Below are positions 12,588 through 24,183 of a stretch of 64,000 nt of DNA, piece by piece. Position 1 is the first letter of the stretch; the number at the start of each line of letters is the position of its first letter. The position numbers and the translations under genes are program-made. Under the pieces are notes generated by a model. That model was not told the DNA's origin. It did not search any database and saw nothing but the letters and a program-made list of their open reading frames with translations. This DNA comes from Arthrinium phaeospermum (lineage: Eukaryota; Ascomycota; Sordariomycetes; Amphisphaeriales; Apiosporaceae). The DNA lies in the NCBI GenBank assembly GCA_006503535.1, contig QYRS01000001.1:186001-250000 (forward strand), read 5' to 3'.

Positions 12588-13908
12588 ATGCTCCATATTA
12601 CTCTTGCTTCCATCCTCCTGGCCTGCGGTGTGACGCATGGCTTCCACACCACCGTAGTGACCTCGCAGCTTTCAATCAAAGCCGGCGCATGGAAGAGCTG
12701 GGGAAGCGGTTTGAACCTCATCTCCAAAATGGCGTCACAAAGATTCGAGGAGTCAACTTTGGCGGTACGTCTCAGATGTTTCGTTTAGTTGCCTGTGTCA
12801 AAGTACAGTGGCTAACCATAAACACAAACTCCAGGTTGGTTGGTCTCTGAGCCTTGGATGATGGAGAATGAATGGAAATCAATGGGTTGTGATCCCAAAG
12901 CTGACCCTCCGAGTTCGATTGCATGTTGCATCACTACACGGCGACAAGCGCCAGGCTGGCAACGAAGCCTTTCAGAAGCACTGGAAGGAATGGATCAACG
13001 TCGACACCGTTCAGTCTGTGTACGACGTGGGCCTGAACACCATCCGAATCCATCGGCTATTGGTCTCACACCGACATAGTCGACAAAGACAGCGAGCCCT
13101 TTGCCGACGGAGATGCCATGCTTCCGTTTCTCGACGCCGTGGTACAGAAGGCCAAAGACCTGGGGATGTACGTCATAATGGATCTCCACGGAGCCCCCGG
13201 GGGCCAGGACACAAACCCGTTCACGGGTCAGCTCTCTAGCCCTCCTGGGTTCTACCATGACTACAACTACGAGCGTGCTTGCAAGTGGCTGTCGTGGATG
13301 ACGGAACGGATCCACAGCAACCCAGCATACGACTCTGTTGGAATGATTGAGGTCCTTAATGAGCCCGTACGAGATTCAGCCCTAACCCAGGTCTGGTGGA
13401 CACGTACTACCCACGTGCTTTGCAGGCCGTACGCGACGCTGAGCACAATGTCCCGGACGACCGGAAGCTTCATGTGCAGTTCATGTCGCAAAATTGGGGC
13501 CCGGGCGACCCCGTACCTCCTCTAGTGTTGCAAACGATCCTCTGGCCGCCTTTGACGACCACAACTACGTCAAATACGCCGTTGATACCGAGGTGACAAG
13601 GAAAACTTATGCGGAAGGTCTGCGGCGACTCCGTCTCGTCGAGGGCGAGAATTTCTTGATTACGGGCGAATGGAGTGCGTCATCCGAGGTCGACGAGCAT
13701 GACGGGGAGTTCATCAAGGAGTTCTTCACGGCGCAGCAGCAGCTTTATGAAAAGCCGGGCATGGGCGGTTGGGTCTTTTGGACCTGGAACGGACTTGGAT
13801 GACCCTCAGTGGACCTACTCTCAGGCTACAGCTCTGAACTTCATCCCGTCGAATGCGATGGATCTGGAGAACAACGTGTATCAAGACGTGTGTGCCGGAT
13901 ACAGATGA
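12588..13908 (+). CDS. GH5 secreted exo-beta-glucanase, seven frame breaks
   Basis: Seen: a signal peptide (ITLASILLACGVTHG), then the GH5 exo-1,3-beta-glucanase-type start KIRGVNFGGWLVSEPWMMEN, split by an intron (12765-12834). Later motifs are GLNTIRI, VIMDLHGAPGGQDTNPFTG, MIEVLNEP (acid/base Glu), AAFDDHNY and FLITGEWS (nucleophile Glu), ending DVCAGYR. All GH5 catalytic motifs survive. Known: this family cleaves beta-1,3 or beta-1,6-glucan in the cell wall or medium. Odd: the protein jumps frame near 12687, 12904, 12945, 13054, 13388, 13515 and 13785. Nearly all are explained by loss of one or two bases in short homopolymers, and adding eight bases in total to exon 2 restores its length modulo 3. 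Linkage specificity cannot be told from sequence. Confidence 0.85.
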
Positions 13909-13958
13909 GATGCTATCGAAGTATCCCACACACAACTCTATTGAAAAGGCCCCCTTTT

Positions 13959-14238
13959 TATACGTCTGATGTCATAAATATGTACCATGTTGCGTCAAAG
14001 GCCGCATTCATTTTCGCCATGTTGATATACTGTTTCTTGCTGTGTTTGTTATGCATATTTCTTGCTTGTACTATTGTGATGTAAACATAACACTAATTAT
14101 ACGTCTGATGTCATAAATATGTACCATGTTGCGTCAAATAGGCCGCATTCATTTTCGCCATGTTGATATACTGTTTCTTGCTGTGTTTGTTATGCATATT
14201 TCTTGCTTGTACTATTGTGATGTAAACATAACACTAAT
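13959..14238. repeat. direct tandem duplication, 139/141 bp units
   Basis: Two adjacent near-identical copies, 13959-14097 and 14098-14238. Both begin TATACGTCTGATGTC and end AACATAACACTAAT; the second has two extra bases (TCAAATAGG versus TCAAAGG). They lie just after the GH5 stop codon, so the array is probably within or after its 3' UTR. The copies differ very little, so the duplication is recent or is an assembly artefact. Confidence 0.9.
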
Positions 14239-14296
14239 AAGGTCAACCGAATTGAGCCACACATTGGTCCCTCAAAGTCTGTCTACATATCGACAA

Positions 14297-15780
14297 CTAC
14301 CATTTCGCATCATCGATACCGGGAAATTCCGCCCCAAACGCCAAGATGAACAACACCGGAACCCAAGTGAAGAGCGCCAGGATCTGCCCAAACCCAATCT
14401 CCGTCTCCGAAGTATGCCCCTGCCCGTCCTCGACGGCCTTGGTCCGAATGAACATCAACATGATCCACTCCACCAACGCCAGCAAGAGACACGCCACGCG
14501 AAACCAGGGCCCCATCCGGCCCCGGCGCGCCCAATACTCTGGGACACGAAGTGAGAACAACATCCCCAAGAGGGGGAAGATCGTGGTCAAGCCCGCTACT
14601 GCCAACGTGTAGTCGCCCGCTTGGGTGTACAAGAAGCCGCTCACCCGGATGTTCAGACCGTGCCCGAAATCGAAGCGGACGGGTGACTTGCGGCCCTGCT
14701 CGCCGACCACCCAGATCACCCACACCACCGCAATGCACAAGAGACACACGAGCGACGTCAGCACTCTGGGCAACACTGGAACCTCTGGTCGCTGGCGGCG
14801 GCTGCGGTCATGTAGATGGCCTAACGGCACTGGCCAGCTTCGCCCTCTCTGCGGCTGCGTTTCCGGCTGCCGCAGCCGCCGTTCGCAGTAGAGAGTATGG
14901 GCCACCAGTACCGGCAACACGGCGAAGGCGGGTGCCAGGGTCAGCAGGCGGTACTCGTAGATATTGGGAAACCGAAGGTCGCTGCGGATGGAGCTAGGCG
15001 CGGCGCGCTCGGCAAAGACGACAGCCGAGGCGACAGCGATGGAGAGGGCCATGATCATGGTGGTGGTGTAGAAAGCGGCGAACGACCTCTCGGCGCGCCG
15101 CCGAAGACCAATACCGCGGTAGCTGCGGTGGAAGACGGAAAAGAAGGCGCACAGGAGCAACTGAGTCGAGTACGACGCCATCACCTGTCAAACGTGGTTA
15201 AGTGAGGGAGATCTTTTGGGACACAGAGGAGGGCAGGGAATTGTGCCTACACCTGGTCCTGCGACATCCGGATTCCCAATCGTCTCCAAATCTTGCCGCA
15301 GCAAATCGTGGCACAACGCCCGCGGGGTGAACGACGTTGAAAAAGGGCTGGGCGCGCGTCAAGTTGAACCGGATCTGCTTATCCCGCGTAGCGGCTATGG
15401 CCGTCGCGTTCTTGCAGAAGGCCACGGGGCTCCGGGGGTAGTGGCCCTCGAACCACCACTGTTCGATCTCGCAGTCGTGGGGCATCTTCCTGGTGCCGCC
15501 GAGGGCCGGGCGGAAGGCCTCGCGGATGTACCCGCACATGATCCCGGTCGGCCGAGCAGAAGTCGTACTTGTTGTCCTTGTTGACGGCCTGCAGGATGTA
15601 GTTGAGGTCGGTGCAGTTCTGCGTGGGGTCGAAGTGGGCTGGCGAAAGGCGTTTGACGAAGTCGGTCCTGGCCCGGCAGGCAGGGGCATTGGTTTTTGGG
15701 TGTTGGCTGGAACAGATTGGGATGAGGAGTATTAGGATAACGAAGAACGTTGAACCTGTGCAGAGACGACTACTTCCCAT
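14297..15780 (-). CDS. polytopic membrane protein with signal peptide and Cys-containing ectodomain
   Basis: Seen: ATG at 15780, signal peptide (FFVILILLIPICSS), then an ectodomain of about 150 aa with cysteines (FCSA, GIMCGYIREAF, HDCEIEQWWF, AFCKNAT, ALCHDLL). Next is the motif ETIGNPDVAGPG and an intron ending near 15187 (TTTGACAG acceptor). The following 295 aa contain about seven hydrophobic helices and end at 14297. Known: fungal integral membrane proteins with a secreted Cys domain, an NPD-G motif and seven helices are frequent, but their function is unestablished. Odd: frame changes occur near 15545 and 15330, so the ectodomain is spread over three frames. Not assigned to any receptor class; the helix count is by eye. 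Confidence 0.6.
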
Positions 15781-16493
15781 GGTGAGATTCCGGAATCAGG
15801 TCTGCTGATAAACTAATTGCCGTGCGTGGATCTTGAATATGGGAAATGTCCCCCAAAACATACCACCCCAAAGGGTTCTTGGGAATTTAAATATGCGTTC
15901 ATGCTTGGTGAGGAATGGATTCCACGCCTGAGAACTTGCGTGGCCCCTTACGCATATAAATAGAGAGGACCTGGTTGATGACGGCCCAATCAACTACTGG
16001 TAAAGAAATAAAATTTCCGCACTTGACCAAGTTGGCAAGCAGCGGTTTCAGATCTGAAGACTATGCAGCCTTGTGCCAAATGACGGCAGTCCTGGTTATC
16101 ACGCCACCTGCGCCCTTGAGCTATTCTAAGTCGGTAGACACCAAAATATAAGCCAAAGGATTAAGTGGCTCATCTTCTAATTGGTCTGCCCCAAACGCGC
16201 TGAGTAACCATTTTCCATAATTGGATTTGGCTCATATCGGAGATGCATGAAAGCCTTCTGCAACAGCCGTCGTAGAATGTTTTTTTGCAGAATGAATAGC
16301 AGGCAGGCTACATGTAGATCCGCCATAGGAAGAGACCCGTATTATTTCCACTCCCCACGCATGAAGTACAAGTACGCTACGTAACATCGGCCCAACAGAT
16401 CTTACGATCGTAAGGCAAGGCTGGGGCTGAGCAATGCAAGCAAATGTGACCACCGTATCTGTGAAAGCAGCTATATTAAACACATTATTACCA
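15781..16493. other. intergenic, promoter of the membrane-protein gene
   Basis: About 700 bp. A TA-rich stretch near 15953-15963 sits about 170 bp upstream of the minus-strand start at 15780 and could serve as a core promoter. No gene is seen. Confidence 0.35.
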
Positions 16494-18060
16494 TCATGAT
16501 GGCCTCCCAAGCTGGATAAGCCACCTCCCCATATCCGCCACAATGCGCTCCGCCAACGTGCAATCCAGCGCGCAGTCCGCCCAGTTGACGCCGACGCACA
16601 TCCCCCGCCCCGCCACGCTGACGGGCGAGAACTCGACGGCGGCCGCGGGGATCTCTGCGCTGAGGCCAAACTGCGCGTGCTCGATCGACCATCTCTGGCC
16701 GCCGCCGTCGACGTCGCTTTCGGGTTTGCTGCTGTTGCCGCCCTGCATGACGCCGATGTTGGTCACCAGCCACGAAAACTGCCGCGGCTTCTTGGCCAGG
16801 TCCGCCATCGTCTTCTGCCAGTCCGTCACGTACTTGAAGACCCCGACCACGTCGTTCCGCAGCCCGGCCTCGATCCGGGCCTGGGTCTCCCGCCGGTTGC
16901 GCGCCGACTCGGTCCACAGCTCCTCCAGGAGCTCGGCGGGCAGATCCTTGGTGCCGCCTCCCTTGCCGCCGCCGCCACCACCGAGCATCCCCGCCGCCGC
17001 CAGCCGGGAACGGATCCGCGCCACCAGTGCGGTGCCGAACCGGTGGGGCAGCTGCGTCACGTAGTTGGCCACCGCGCGGTCGGACCCGGGGCCCCACGGG
17101 GCATTCGGCGGGGACGGCGGCAGGTTCCGTCGGTGGTCCATGCAGGTGGAGCACGAGGCGAAGGCGATCAGGGCCAGCGCGTTGAGCAGGGCCGTGATGG
17201 TCGTCTTGTCGCGGCAGCGGGCCAGGACCGTTTCAGTGCTGCGTTATCGAGGCCGAAGGTCCGGAACTGGTTTTGTATGGAGTCGAGCGGATCGGGCACC
17301 ACGTCGCCAGGGATTTGTCCCGCGTGAGGAAACCGGGCCGAATATCCTCCCAAGCTGCCTTGGCGAGGAACGTCGGGGCTACTGGAAGCTTTTGCCAGCG
17401 TTCGATGGGATGGGGAGCATGGGGGCGGCCTGGGGCAGTTTTAGGATATCGCCTTCCAGGCCGTCCGGTCGTATCCTTCTGTTCCGTTACCGGCGTTGAG
17501 AAACTCTAGAAAGTCTTCATGGAACACTTTGGCACCGGCGCCGTCGAATTGGGGGTGGTTCCAGACAAGCAGGGCCTCCACAACAGGCGCATTGCCTTGC
17601 CGGAACAGGGTCAGCGTCCAGCCCGGCTGCGGATCGAAAGGTCTGGAAAACGAGCATCGAGCTCCGCCCGGAACCGGTTTTGAAGCATCTCATCAAAATC
17701 GACATCCTCTTCGATGTGAACCCACTTTATATGTTGCGTCAGATCGAGGCTCTGCAGCTGGAGCCAAGAGGGTGTTTGGAAGTGACATCCGTCATGCCGA
17801 CTTGCAGAATCGGGTGCCGCATGATGACGTCCACGACGGCGGCCTTCACTGCCGCCTCCAATTCGGTCTGCGACTCGACCGAGGCAAGGCGTGGCGGGAC
17901 TACATAACGGCAGGAGAGAGCCGTGCCGCGGTACTGGTCCATGAGTACATGGCCAACTGGTACGACTCACTATCCACATGGTCGTTGGTTAGCTGCACCG
18001 AGAGGCTGTGCTAGTATGCGACATGGGGGCTTACTTGATTCCAAATCTGCGTAGCACCAT
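16494..18060 (-). CDS. AATase-type O-acetyltransferase, frames broken
   Basis: Seen: protein segments in order along the minus strand are SCRYVVPPRLASVESQ, VIMRHPILQVGM, SWLQLQSLDLTQHIKWVHIE, LVWNHPQFDGAGAKVFHEDF (the HxxxD acyltransferase motif), VTQLPHRFGTAL, FKYVTDWQKTMADLAKKPR and LVTNIGVMQG, ending GRWLIQLGRPS at 16494. These match the alcohol acetyltransferase family (PF07247), which transfers acetyl from acetyl-CoA to an alcohol and is common in fungal metabolite loci. The segments fall in different frames, with breaks at about 17930, 17780, 17600 and 17480-17140, so no continuous model is given. A possible first exon starts at 18060. Its neighbour on the same strand is an epoxide hydrolase, whose diol product could be an acetyl acceptor; this link is inference. 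Confidence 0.65.
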
Positions 18061-18465
18061 CGCCTCTGTTCCATGATTCGGATTCTTTGTCTTTGCTGTC
18101 ATGGCCACAATTGGCATATACTACCGGACTGTGATGGGAGAAGGATGGCAAGAAAATAGGATTTGATCTAGCCGTACGATCGATGATTGGAGCAGCAGCT
18201 GGGTCGGTCCTCGCGTGTGAAATCCAAGAATGAGCGTGATGTTAGGAACGTAAGATGACCATGTTCGCTTAGTCAGATCTGAGCAAACTTGAAAGGTCAG
18301 AATTAGACCGCGGGGAGACTTATGGTCGCTATTTCACGCGCTAATAAGCAATTAGCGCCAGCCACCCCTTTTTCCCTCTTCGCTGCCCCACAATCCCGAA
18401 TCCTAGCAACTTTGAAGGTCATGATTGCTTGCTTGCTTTTAGCCGGCGGCTGACGTGAGCATAAG

Positions 18466-19908
18466 CTACGTGCTTGGCGTCTTGACTGCGCCGTACGCGC
18501 CGCCGCCCTTCCCGAACATGACCCGAAGATCACAGCCAGCAGCTCAGGCTGCTCCCAGGCCGGGAAGTGGCCGCCGCGGTCGTGCTCCGCTCAAAGACCA
18601 CATCCCCGAGCCGCCGGTTCCAGAATCGGGGGAGACCGAAGACTTCTTTGGGGAAGTACGAGAACCCCTATTCATCAACGGGAACATCGTCAGCAAGGAG
18701 ATCCTGTGCACAAGGATGGTCAACTTTAGAAAACTACTTACGAGTTTGGTTCCGGGCGCCTCAATGCCACCCCTAGCTTGCCAGTCGCCCTTGGTCGCTT
18801 CGTGGTAAATGACCACGCTAGCCGCCGGCCCAGCGCGGCTGAACCAGTACAAGCTCACCCACTCGCAGACTTCCTGGGGTGTCCACTCGTAGCCATCCGT
18901 CCAGGTGACCAGGCAGTCGTAGATCCAGGCCAGCAGCCCCACGGGACTGTCTGCCAGCGCGACGCCGATGGTGTTGGGCCGGTTCTTCTGGATCTGGTAG
19001 TACCCGTTGCCGCGCTCCATGTACTCGGCCCCGGCCTTCAGCCCGCCTTCTCCCGCTCGCTGTAGAGCCCGAGGAAGTGGGTGCCGAGGAAGCGCAGAAA
19101 GGCCCACGGGGATGTCGGGGGCGGCGGAGCGCCGAAGATCATGTTGAGGTGGATCGCGCGAAGGGCTTCGGGGTGGAAGGAGCCCATGGAGAGGGTGATC
19201 ATGCTTCCCTACATTGCCATATAACAATCAGCTTCATGGCTCAGATCACAAACTCTATCAAATGGAAGGCAATATGTTAAATGCACCATACCCAGTCCCG
19301 CCTTGCGAAGCGTATTGCTCGTACCCGAGGCGCTGCATCAGCTGGTGGCAGGTCTCGGCATACTGCCGAAGCCCAAAGCCCGGGCTTTCGATCCGGCTCG
19401 AGAACCCGAAGTTGGGCAGCGACGGCGCGACGACGTGGAAAGCGGGGCCGCCGTCCTTTTCGCTCTGCGCGAGGATCGGCAGGAGCTTGGTTACCTCCCA
19501 GAAGCCGCCGGGCCCTATAGCCGGTGCATCCCCGCGTTAGCACAAGTCCATCAATTGAGCTCCGGCTTAGGGGCGACTTCGGGACGGGTTACGCACAGCC
19601 ATGGACAAACAGCAGGGGAATGGCGTCTTTAGATTCGCTCCGCTGGTGGATGAAGTGGACCTGGAAGGGTTCGAATCCATCTAGAGTTGGTCGTTTCGTA
19701 CTGCGGCAATTGGTTCAAACGATTCTCGAGGGCAGACCAGCTGAATTCGTCCTTCCAATACTTGGTGATAGTTTGGATGTCTACGGCCGGAGGCCCCCGC
19801 TCCCCTTTCTTCGAAAAGATGCGGGATCTTGGAAGTGTGCAATCGTTGATTGAGCTCCTCAATCTCGGATTGCGGCACAGCAATCTTGAACGGCTTGGCA
19901 TTGTCCAT
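18466..19908 (-). CDS. epoxide hydrolase (EHN + alpha/beta-hydrolase), frames broken
   Basis: Seen: ATG at 19908, then the EHN domain ([32 protein letters not shown]). Then LLFVHGW is split by an intron with a GTGCGT donor and followed by [12 protein letters not shown], the oxyanion HGWPG motif. ASQGG precedes the nucleophile Asp at an intron donor near 19291. Further on are [27 protein letters not shown] and a C-terminal [15 protein letters not shown] (catalytic His), ending near VKTPST at 18466. Known: these enzymes hydrolyse epoxides to vicinal diols. Odd: several frame changes, including one that removes the nucleophile codon (GGGACTGG where a further G is expected), and a very short 38-bp intron (18704-18741). 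Same orientation as the acetyltransferase. Confidence 0.8.
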
Positions 19909-20094
19909 GGTTGGGAAGGTGACAGGAGAGGCAGAGACTCCAAATGCTGGCGACGATTGAGGGGGTTGGAGAGGTTAAACCTGCCAGAGCCAGCATGACG
20001 GGAACTTTAAACCCATGATTCGAGCGCCGAGGCATGAAACATGAAACCATTTTAACCAACATGTATATGCAAGGGACCTGTACCTAACGCTGTG

Positions 20095-22320
20095 GATTAA
20101 TCGTATATATACGAATATTGTATATAATTAATTATTCCCCCTAATTAATGCTTATTCTATAATAAATTTGGAATAATTAAGATTATTATATTACTTAGTA
20201 ACGAATTAACGGTTCGCGTGTTAAAATTATTTATAATAGGGTTTAAAGAGCTGTTTTAAAGGTATTTAAATAGTTTATTATTCCTTTTTTTTATTTAATC
20301 GGTAAGTTGTTAATATTATAAGTAAGAGGAAAAATTACCATATTTAGGGCTAATTTAGGGTTGGTAAATAGTACGTAAATAGCTCGAGTGGTTTAGAATG
20401 TGCATTGCGGTACTAATTTATATTTTAAGTCCGAATCGACGAAGCTTCGAAAATACTTTAAAAAATGTGTAAAATATCGAGATAGGATAGTTATATTACG
20501 AGGGTTAATAAAAAACGAAAATTAAAGCTGATAAGGTAGATAAGGAAAATTATAAGTTTAGAAATAGTTAGATATTAATAAAATAGGTGGTAAAAGTAAC
20601 GTAATCGGTTTAGAATTTGTTTTTTTTATTTTTTTTTTTTAACGTAATTTTAATATTATAGTATTATAAATAGGTTAGTTTTTTAATTCGTTAAAAATAT
20701 AATCGGTGATTAAATTATAGTTTATATGATTAGTTTAAACTATACTTAATAGGTGGTTAGTTGATAGTGTTTATTTAATTAGTGTGTAAAAAGATAAAGT
20801 AGGATATCTTTAGATATACCGACTAAGTATTATATTAATATTTTTAATAGATCGGTAGATTACGAAAAGAATCGTATCATTAATATCTTCTTCTAGTACA
20901 ACCGGTAGTATTCCTTTATTAGAAAAATATTAATTAAGATAACGTTAAATATATGTTAATAATGAGCTAGCTTTAATAAAGCTTTATATCGGCGAGCTCT
21001 ACCGCGGTAATTAAAAAAGATTAATTCGGTTTATATTAATATTTATTTTATAATAAAGTTAGTTTATTAGTTAATTAAAATTAATTTAAATTTTTTATAT
21101 TCTTTTTTATTTTTTGTAATCTTATGTTTTTTAATTATTAATAGAGGATATATAATAAATCGGTTACTTAATTAATAATATTATAAAATTTTATTAATAA
21201 ATTCCGTAACGCCTATAAATATATACGGATAAGGAAAGCTTTTAAAAGGAAAACTAGTTAAAAAATTACTACTTTACGTGTAAATTATTTAATACTTCCC
21301 TTACTAATTTTAATACTTTATTAGATTTTAATTTTAAAATTTTTAAAGGTATGTAATACGCGCTAGTTAATGTGTAATTAAATTAACTTTTATTACTAAC
21401 TAATAATCGATAAATTTTTAGTCCGATTTAACGATTAAACGATTTAATTTTTATTAATTACTTAATCGAGTTAAAAAATAACGATGTTTTTTAGTAAAAG
21501 TTAGAAATACTAAGGAAAATTATTTAATTTATCGTTAATGCTTAAATTAATAGCGAATTTAATAAAGTTAATTTTTAATATTATTCTTTAATAAGACGGT
21601 ATTTTATTAACTTAAAGCTGGATATAGTAAAACTTAGATTTTATTTATTAAGAAATTAATTAATAGTTATTTTTTAATTAGTATAAATATAAAAGTTTTA
21701 AATAAAAAATAAAATATTACTAGGTAGCTTAAAACTTCAATCTAGCTTATTATAATAATACTTTTATAGTTATCACTTTAAATATAATAGAAAGTATAAT
21801 TAGGAAGTATTACTAATCTATTACTTATAATTTAAGAATTTTAAGATTTTAAGCTATTAAAGGTAATATATAATCTTTTTATTATTATAATAAAGGATAT
21901 ATAATAGATTTTATTAAAGGAAGGTTTATAAATACGGTAGTTAATTAGCCGACTTTACTTTTTAGCTTATTAATACCTTTTAATAAAATTTTCTTTAAAA
22001 CAAGCCTTTAAAGCTATAAAGGAAGTTAAGAATAATATACGATTTTTTTTTTATTAAAAAAAAAATATAAAGACTTTTATATAAATATTAATATATTATA
22101 TATAAAAAAATAAACCGATGAAGTTATTTAATATATTATTAGATAAAGTTATTTAAATTAAAAAGGATTTATACTTAAACCTTTATTATAATTATATTAA
22201 AAGTTACCTGTTTTTATAAAAGTAATAAAATTAACTTTATTAATTCTTTATTCGATTTAATCAGCCTTTAAAAACGCCGATTTTAACGTCTTTTCAAGCC
22301 GTGCGTTACTTATCTAACTA
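20095..22320. repeat. RIP-like AT-rich block, probably a degraded transposable element
   Basis: About 2.2 kb of very AT-rich DNA bounded sharply by ordinary sequence. CA and TG dinucleotides are strongly depleted while TA is abundant and CG persists; for example the line 20221-20280 has no CA at all. This is the classical footprint of C-to-T repeat-induced point mutation acting at CpA on both strands. Stops occur in all frames, so the original element cannot be identified. No terminal inverted repeats were found by eye. Confidence 0.85.
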
Positions 22321-23298
22321 AACAGTATGCCGATATAAGCAAATTATATGCGATTACTGCATATTGCGTACTATGCAGTGTACAGCGTTGCCTGCACCGC
22401 TGTTTGGATTGGAGAGTAGTCACCCATTGGGTCTATTGATCATGTCCGCTCGGGGGTGGTGGGATGAGCCCCACTAGATCGCGGTTGCATCGACTGCAAT
22501 TGCTGGATGCCCCCATCCCACTTTAGTTGGTTGGTCAACCCCGCATAAGCTTCCCCTGGCCCCTGACATGCTACAAGATTGTCTCCAAATTCTTCCGTGG
22601 CACAACAGCGGTGGCGTAACGGGGACACTGCTGATATCGGAGGTAAAAATTTAAGACCAGCATCCGAGACAGCCAGGAAAATAGGAAAATATAGTTCGGA
22701 CTATAATGGGAAACGGCTACTTCATCGCATTTGCTAACTAGGGGCTGCCGAAATGCTGTATTCAAAGCTCGGCCACTGCGTTCAAAGCTTGAAGTCCTAT
22801 CTCACTACAAGGAATAATAGTCCCTCTTACAAATTGTACCAGATCTGCCTGGATGGTTTTGGATTCTAGGTAGGCGGGGATGTATCATCACGCATTGATG
22901 CCAATTTGGAGGTACGGCCTGATGGCCGTTGGATAGCGTGATGACTCTATGGCCGTCCGGCCTAAAACGACTGTTTCTGAGGTAATGGTCTGATAGGTGA
23001 GGACATATGGGCTGAACAAACGTAGCATGTTGGAACTGAACTCATGGAGCCTAAATCATTGACCAGTCAAAGAGATTGGGGAAATAGAGCTTCACAGTAG
23101 CTTCAAAGCATCAGCATATATGACTGTATCGTAGTCCACGCCACAAGATCCGCCCAAGCAAAGAGTTCCCCCCGTTAATACCCTCGCGCGTCTCTGCAGA
23201 GAGTCAGTAAGTGGCCAACCTTACGGTATTCGCTCAGGGAACTACTTACCGGATGCGTTGCTTGATTGCGGTACCCGACACCTCAGTAGTAAATCCTC
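22321..23298. other. intergenic, no gene seen
   Basis: About 980 bp of normal composition between the AT-rich block and a small membrane-protein gene. Short frames have no recognisable features. Confidence 0.4.
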
Positions 23299-23823
23299 TT
23301 AAGGCGAAGGAATGGTACAAGCCACCCCAGCTCTAGCCTCCAGGAGTATATTTCTCCCGAGGATGAATAGCAATGCGGCGAAGCACGTCAAGTTCACAAG
23401 GAACAAGTTGCGGCCGACGCGGCATGCTCTATCTCGCCCGTACACGACGAGTTGGATCCCGATGGCGACGAGGGCGGATCCAACAATTAGCGTCCATACG
23501 GATAGACACAATTTTGACCGTCGCAGGGCATCTAGGGCGTCCTACGAAAAAAGCACAGTTCGTGTACGTGGTTCTCCCTAATACCCAGATGTCTGGCATT
23601 GAGATGTGCCATCCACGGTCACCCAAGAATAAAGGGGATGCGTGAATGAGGCATGGGATGAAGATGGCGACTGCAACCGCGGTGATCGAGAGTATTCTGA
23701 GCAGAGTCGCGGTGAGTGATGTTGTATTGGTTTTTGGCTTCGGTGCCATCTTGCGCCCTTGAGGGAGGGCCTCCGGAATTCTGATCAAAGTCATTGTGTG
23801 TTGGCGGATAGTTGTTGGGGTAC
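23299..23823 (-). CDS. small hypothetical membrane protein (frame break)
   Basis: Seen: a first hydrophobic segment (LRILSITAVAVAIFIPCLI), a short loop with NC, then, in another frame from about 23530, LRRSKLCLSVWTLIVGSALV, LVVYGRDRACRVGRNLFLVN and FAALLFILGRN, ending at 23299. Together they describe a protein of about 150-170 aa with three or four TM helices. The N-terminus could begin at 23823 (MYPNNYPP, another frame), 23794 or 23749. The frame change near 23530 fits one lost base. No family is recognised and function is unknown. Confidence 0.45.
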
Positions 23824-24053
23824 ATGAGATTGCATTAAGGGATCAGAGAAGAGCTTATGAATGAAAATCTGGATATGGTTTTTAGTAACTGCAAGTACTG
23901 AAATATGACCGTCGATGTAGGCCTGTGGGAACAGGAAAGAGGTGTCCGTGGTGTGCCTGAAGTTTATCGGTGAGTTTTTTGAAATGATGGACATGGTTGA
24001 TCTAAATAGAGGTAAGAGTGGGCAGCCAGCTTCAAAGTCAAATACTCGGAATC

Positions 24054-24063
24054 TATATATAAG
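24054..24063 (+). promoter_or_regulatory. TATA-like box
   Basis: TATATATAAG lies about 120 bp upstream of candidate ATGs at 24184 and 24199. Weak evidence, from sequence only. Confidence 0.3.
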
Positions 24064-24183
24064 CCTCAGCCACCCGGCACTCGCCATCCGTTTTGCGACT
24101 ATTGTATAATATGTGTTTCTGACCTGGCATTGCGAAAACACTAGCTGTCACTTACCAACCAATCTTAATCCTCTACCCCTTCA

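Noticed and set aside
19670..19690. GGTTCGAATCC resembling a tRNA T-loop
   Set aside because: Lies within coding sequence of the epoxide hydrolase (GFEPFQVHF); no cloverleaf partner arms found.
20095..22320. AT-rich block as a centromere or mitochondrial insert
   Set aside because: Only 2.2 kb, CG retained and CA/TG lost, which fits RIP better; no mitochondrial gene motifs.
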